A stretch of 7,763 nt of DNA from Candidatus Zixiibacteriota bacterium (GTDB lineage Bacteria; Zixibacteria; MSB-5A5; GN15; PGXB01): the NCBI GenBank assembly GCA_030642025.1, contig DAOWOO010000054.1, positions 1 to 7,763 of the forward strand, read 5' to 3'. The position numbers and the translations under genes were made by a program. Position 1 is the first letter of the stretch, and the number at the start of each line of letters is the position of its first letter. Of the stretch, positions 7,105 to 7,763 are shown piece by piece. Under the pieces are notes generated by a model that had not been told where the DNA came from, did not search any database, and saw nothing but the letters and a program-made list of their open reading frames with translations.

Positions 7105-7763
7105 ATGTTTTCCCCATATAATAAAAAGATCGGAGCCGTCATAGTAGGGCTTGTACTGCTTGTATTTTATATGGCCCCCGGCGCCATAAGGCTGCATGCT
7201 TTTCCTTTTGAGGTTTGCGGTAGCCTTGTTCAAGGTACCGATTGTCTTCTTTTTGCCCCGCAGAGTGATCCCCAGGTACTCCTGGAACTTGATGAATACG
7301 GTAGTTTCGGGGCCGGTGATGATGTATGTGTTGCCGGTACGCTGATGATGGGGTGCGAAACCAGCTGCAGTGATGCTATCGGCTGTATTACCGACAATAC
7401 GATAACCGAACCGGGCACGCCGTCATATCAGTTCGACGCCTTCGGAATTCTGGTGCAGGGGACGGTATGTGTCCTGTTTTCTCCCCCGGGCCAGAGCGGC
7501 ATGAAGTTGAAGCTGGACAATTATGGTGATTTCCAGGTTGGTGATACTGTGTTTGTTTCAGGAACGCTTGCCTTTGGATGCTCATCCGGATGCCCCGATG
7601 CCGTCGCCTGTCTCGAAGATAATTCGATATTCGGTTATACCGACGCTCATGATCCGACCCAGGCGATTATAAAAATCGAAGACGGTTTTCAGATTGATCA
7701 GTTTATTTATAATTACGGTGGAAGTGCCATCGATACAATAATTCTTGAAAACATCTTTCTGGC
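7105..7763 (+). CDS. Secreted protein with two N-terminal 66-residue Cys-rich repeats (3' partial)
   Basis: The frame is open to the window edge (219 codons visible, no stop). Residues 1-32 form a signal peptide: MFSPYNKK, a hydrophobic core of about 20 residues (IGAVIVGLVLLVFYM onward), and likely cleavage after LHA. Repeat A (35-100) starts almost at the mature N-terminus and has six cysteines. Repeat B (110-175) has four. Residues 181-219 begin a new beta-rich segment (AIIKIEDGF, FIYNYGGSAIDTIIL) that continues outside. A T9SS or other C-terminal tag may lie beyond the window. The repeats are close paralogues of those in the gene at 1-1089. The 15-base gap from the protease stop with no terminator makes this gene the fourth member of the sigma/anti-sigma-like/CHAT operon. 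It may be the product or effector of that system, but nothing shows its activity. Confidence 0.88.
   Translation, partial: MFSPYNKKIGAVIVGLVLLVFYMAPGAIRLHAFPFEVCGSLVQGTDCLLFAPQSDPQVLLELDEYGSFGAGDDVCVAGTLMMGCETSCSDAIGCITDNTITEPGTPSYQFDAFGILVQGTVCVLFSPPGQSGMKLKLDNYGDFQVGDTVFVSGTLAFGCSSGCPDAVACLEDNSIFGYTDAHDPTQAIIKIEDGFQIDQFIYNYGGSAIDTIILENIFL
7207..7404 (+). repeat. 66-residue Cys-rich repeat, copy 3 (type A, six Cys)
   Basis: This encodes residues 35-100 of the last gene. Cysteines C38, C47, C75, C84, C88 and C94 sit at exactly the same six repeat positions as in the first repeat of the gene at 1-1089. GSLVQGTDC and DVCVAGTL match that copy closely, and the repeat ends in DNTI. Confidence 0.75.
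7432..7629 (+). repeat. 66-residue Cys-rich repeat, copy 4 (type B, four Cys)
   Basis: This encodes residues 110-175 of the last gene after a 9-residue spacer. Cysteines 2, 4, 5 and 6 are kept (C122, C159, C163, C169), while positions 1 and 3 are Phe113 and Phe150. It shares VGDTVFV and the double cysteine loss with the second repeat of the first gene. Confidence 0.75.

Noticed and set aside
6865..7233. Minus-strand open frame spanning the protease/secreted-gene junction
   Set aside because: It covers the conserved CHAT C-terminus and the signal peptide of the next gene on the other strand; the composition of its product is unremarkable.
3122..7763. Type III-E CRISPR (Craspase) locus
   Set aside because: The TPR-CHAT plus sigma arrangement is similar, but the window has no CRISPR repeats, no Cas7-11-like gene and no recognisable Csx30. 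Only the signalling logic is comparable.

Overview
The window looks like a piece of a bacterial chromosome from the FCB superphylum, plausibly Zixibacteria or a neighbouring candidate phylum. This is inferred from two surface-protein tags seen together. One is a C-terminal type IX secretion (T9SS/Por) sorting domain containing YPNPFNPST. The other is a dockerin-type pair of calcium loops of the form GDVNADGDVNLTD. All six genes lie on the plus strand, densely packed and of ordinary composition. I see no tRNA, rRNA, CRISPR array, insertion sequence or attachment site.

Layout. (1) Positions 1-1089 hold the 3' part of a secreted protein: a beta-rich domain, two copies of a 66-residue cysteine-rich repeat, and the T9SS sorting domain. 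A tetraloop hairpin and a strong intrinsic terminator follow. (2) Positions 1202-3037 encode a secreted seven-bladed FG-GAP (integrin-alpha-like) propeller, followed by an Ig/cadherin-like domain and a C-terminal dockerin pair. (3) Positions 3122-7089 hold a three-gene signalling cassette: an ECF-type sigma factor, a cysteine-free anti-sigma-like cytosolic protein with a beta-sandwich C-terminus, and a 921-residue TPR-CHAT caspase-like protease with an intact His/Cys dyad. The last two genes overlap by ATGA. (4) Fifteen bases after the protease, with its own Shine-Dalgarno, a secreted protein begins at 7105 and runs off the window. It starts with the same two 66-residue repeats found in the first gene.

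Working model (inference). The TPR array senses a signal and activates the CHAT protease. The protease cleaves or displaces the anti-sigma-like protein encoded immediately upstream of it, which frees the sigma factor. The sigma factor would then drive genes that may include the co-transcribed secreted repeat protein. The arrangement parallels the type III-E CRISPR Csx29 (TPR-CHAT)/Csx30/RpoE relay, but there is no CRISPR component here. The four 66-residue repeats align without gaps, and two of their six cysteines are lost together in the second repeat of both proteins, which points to a disulfide pair in a secreted fold.
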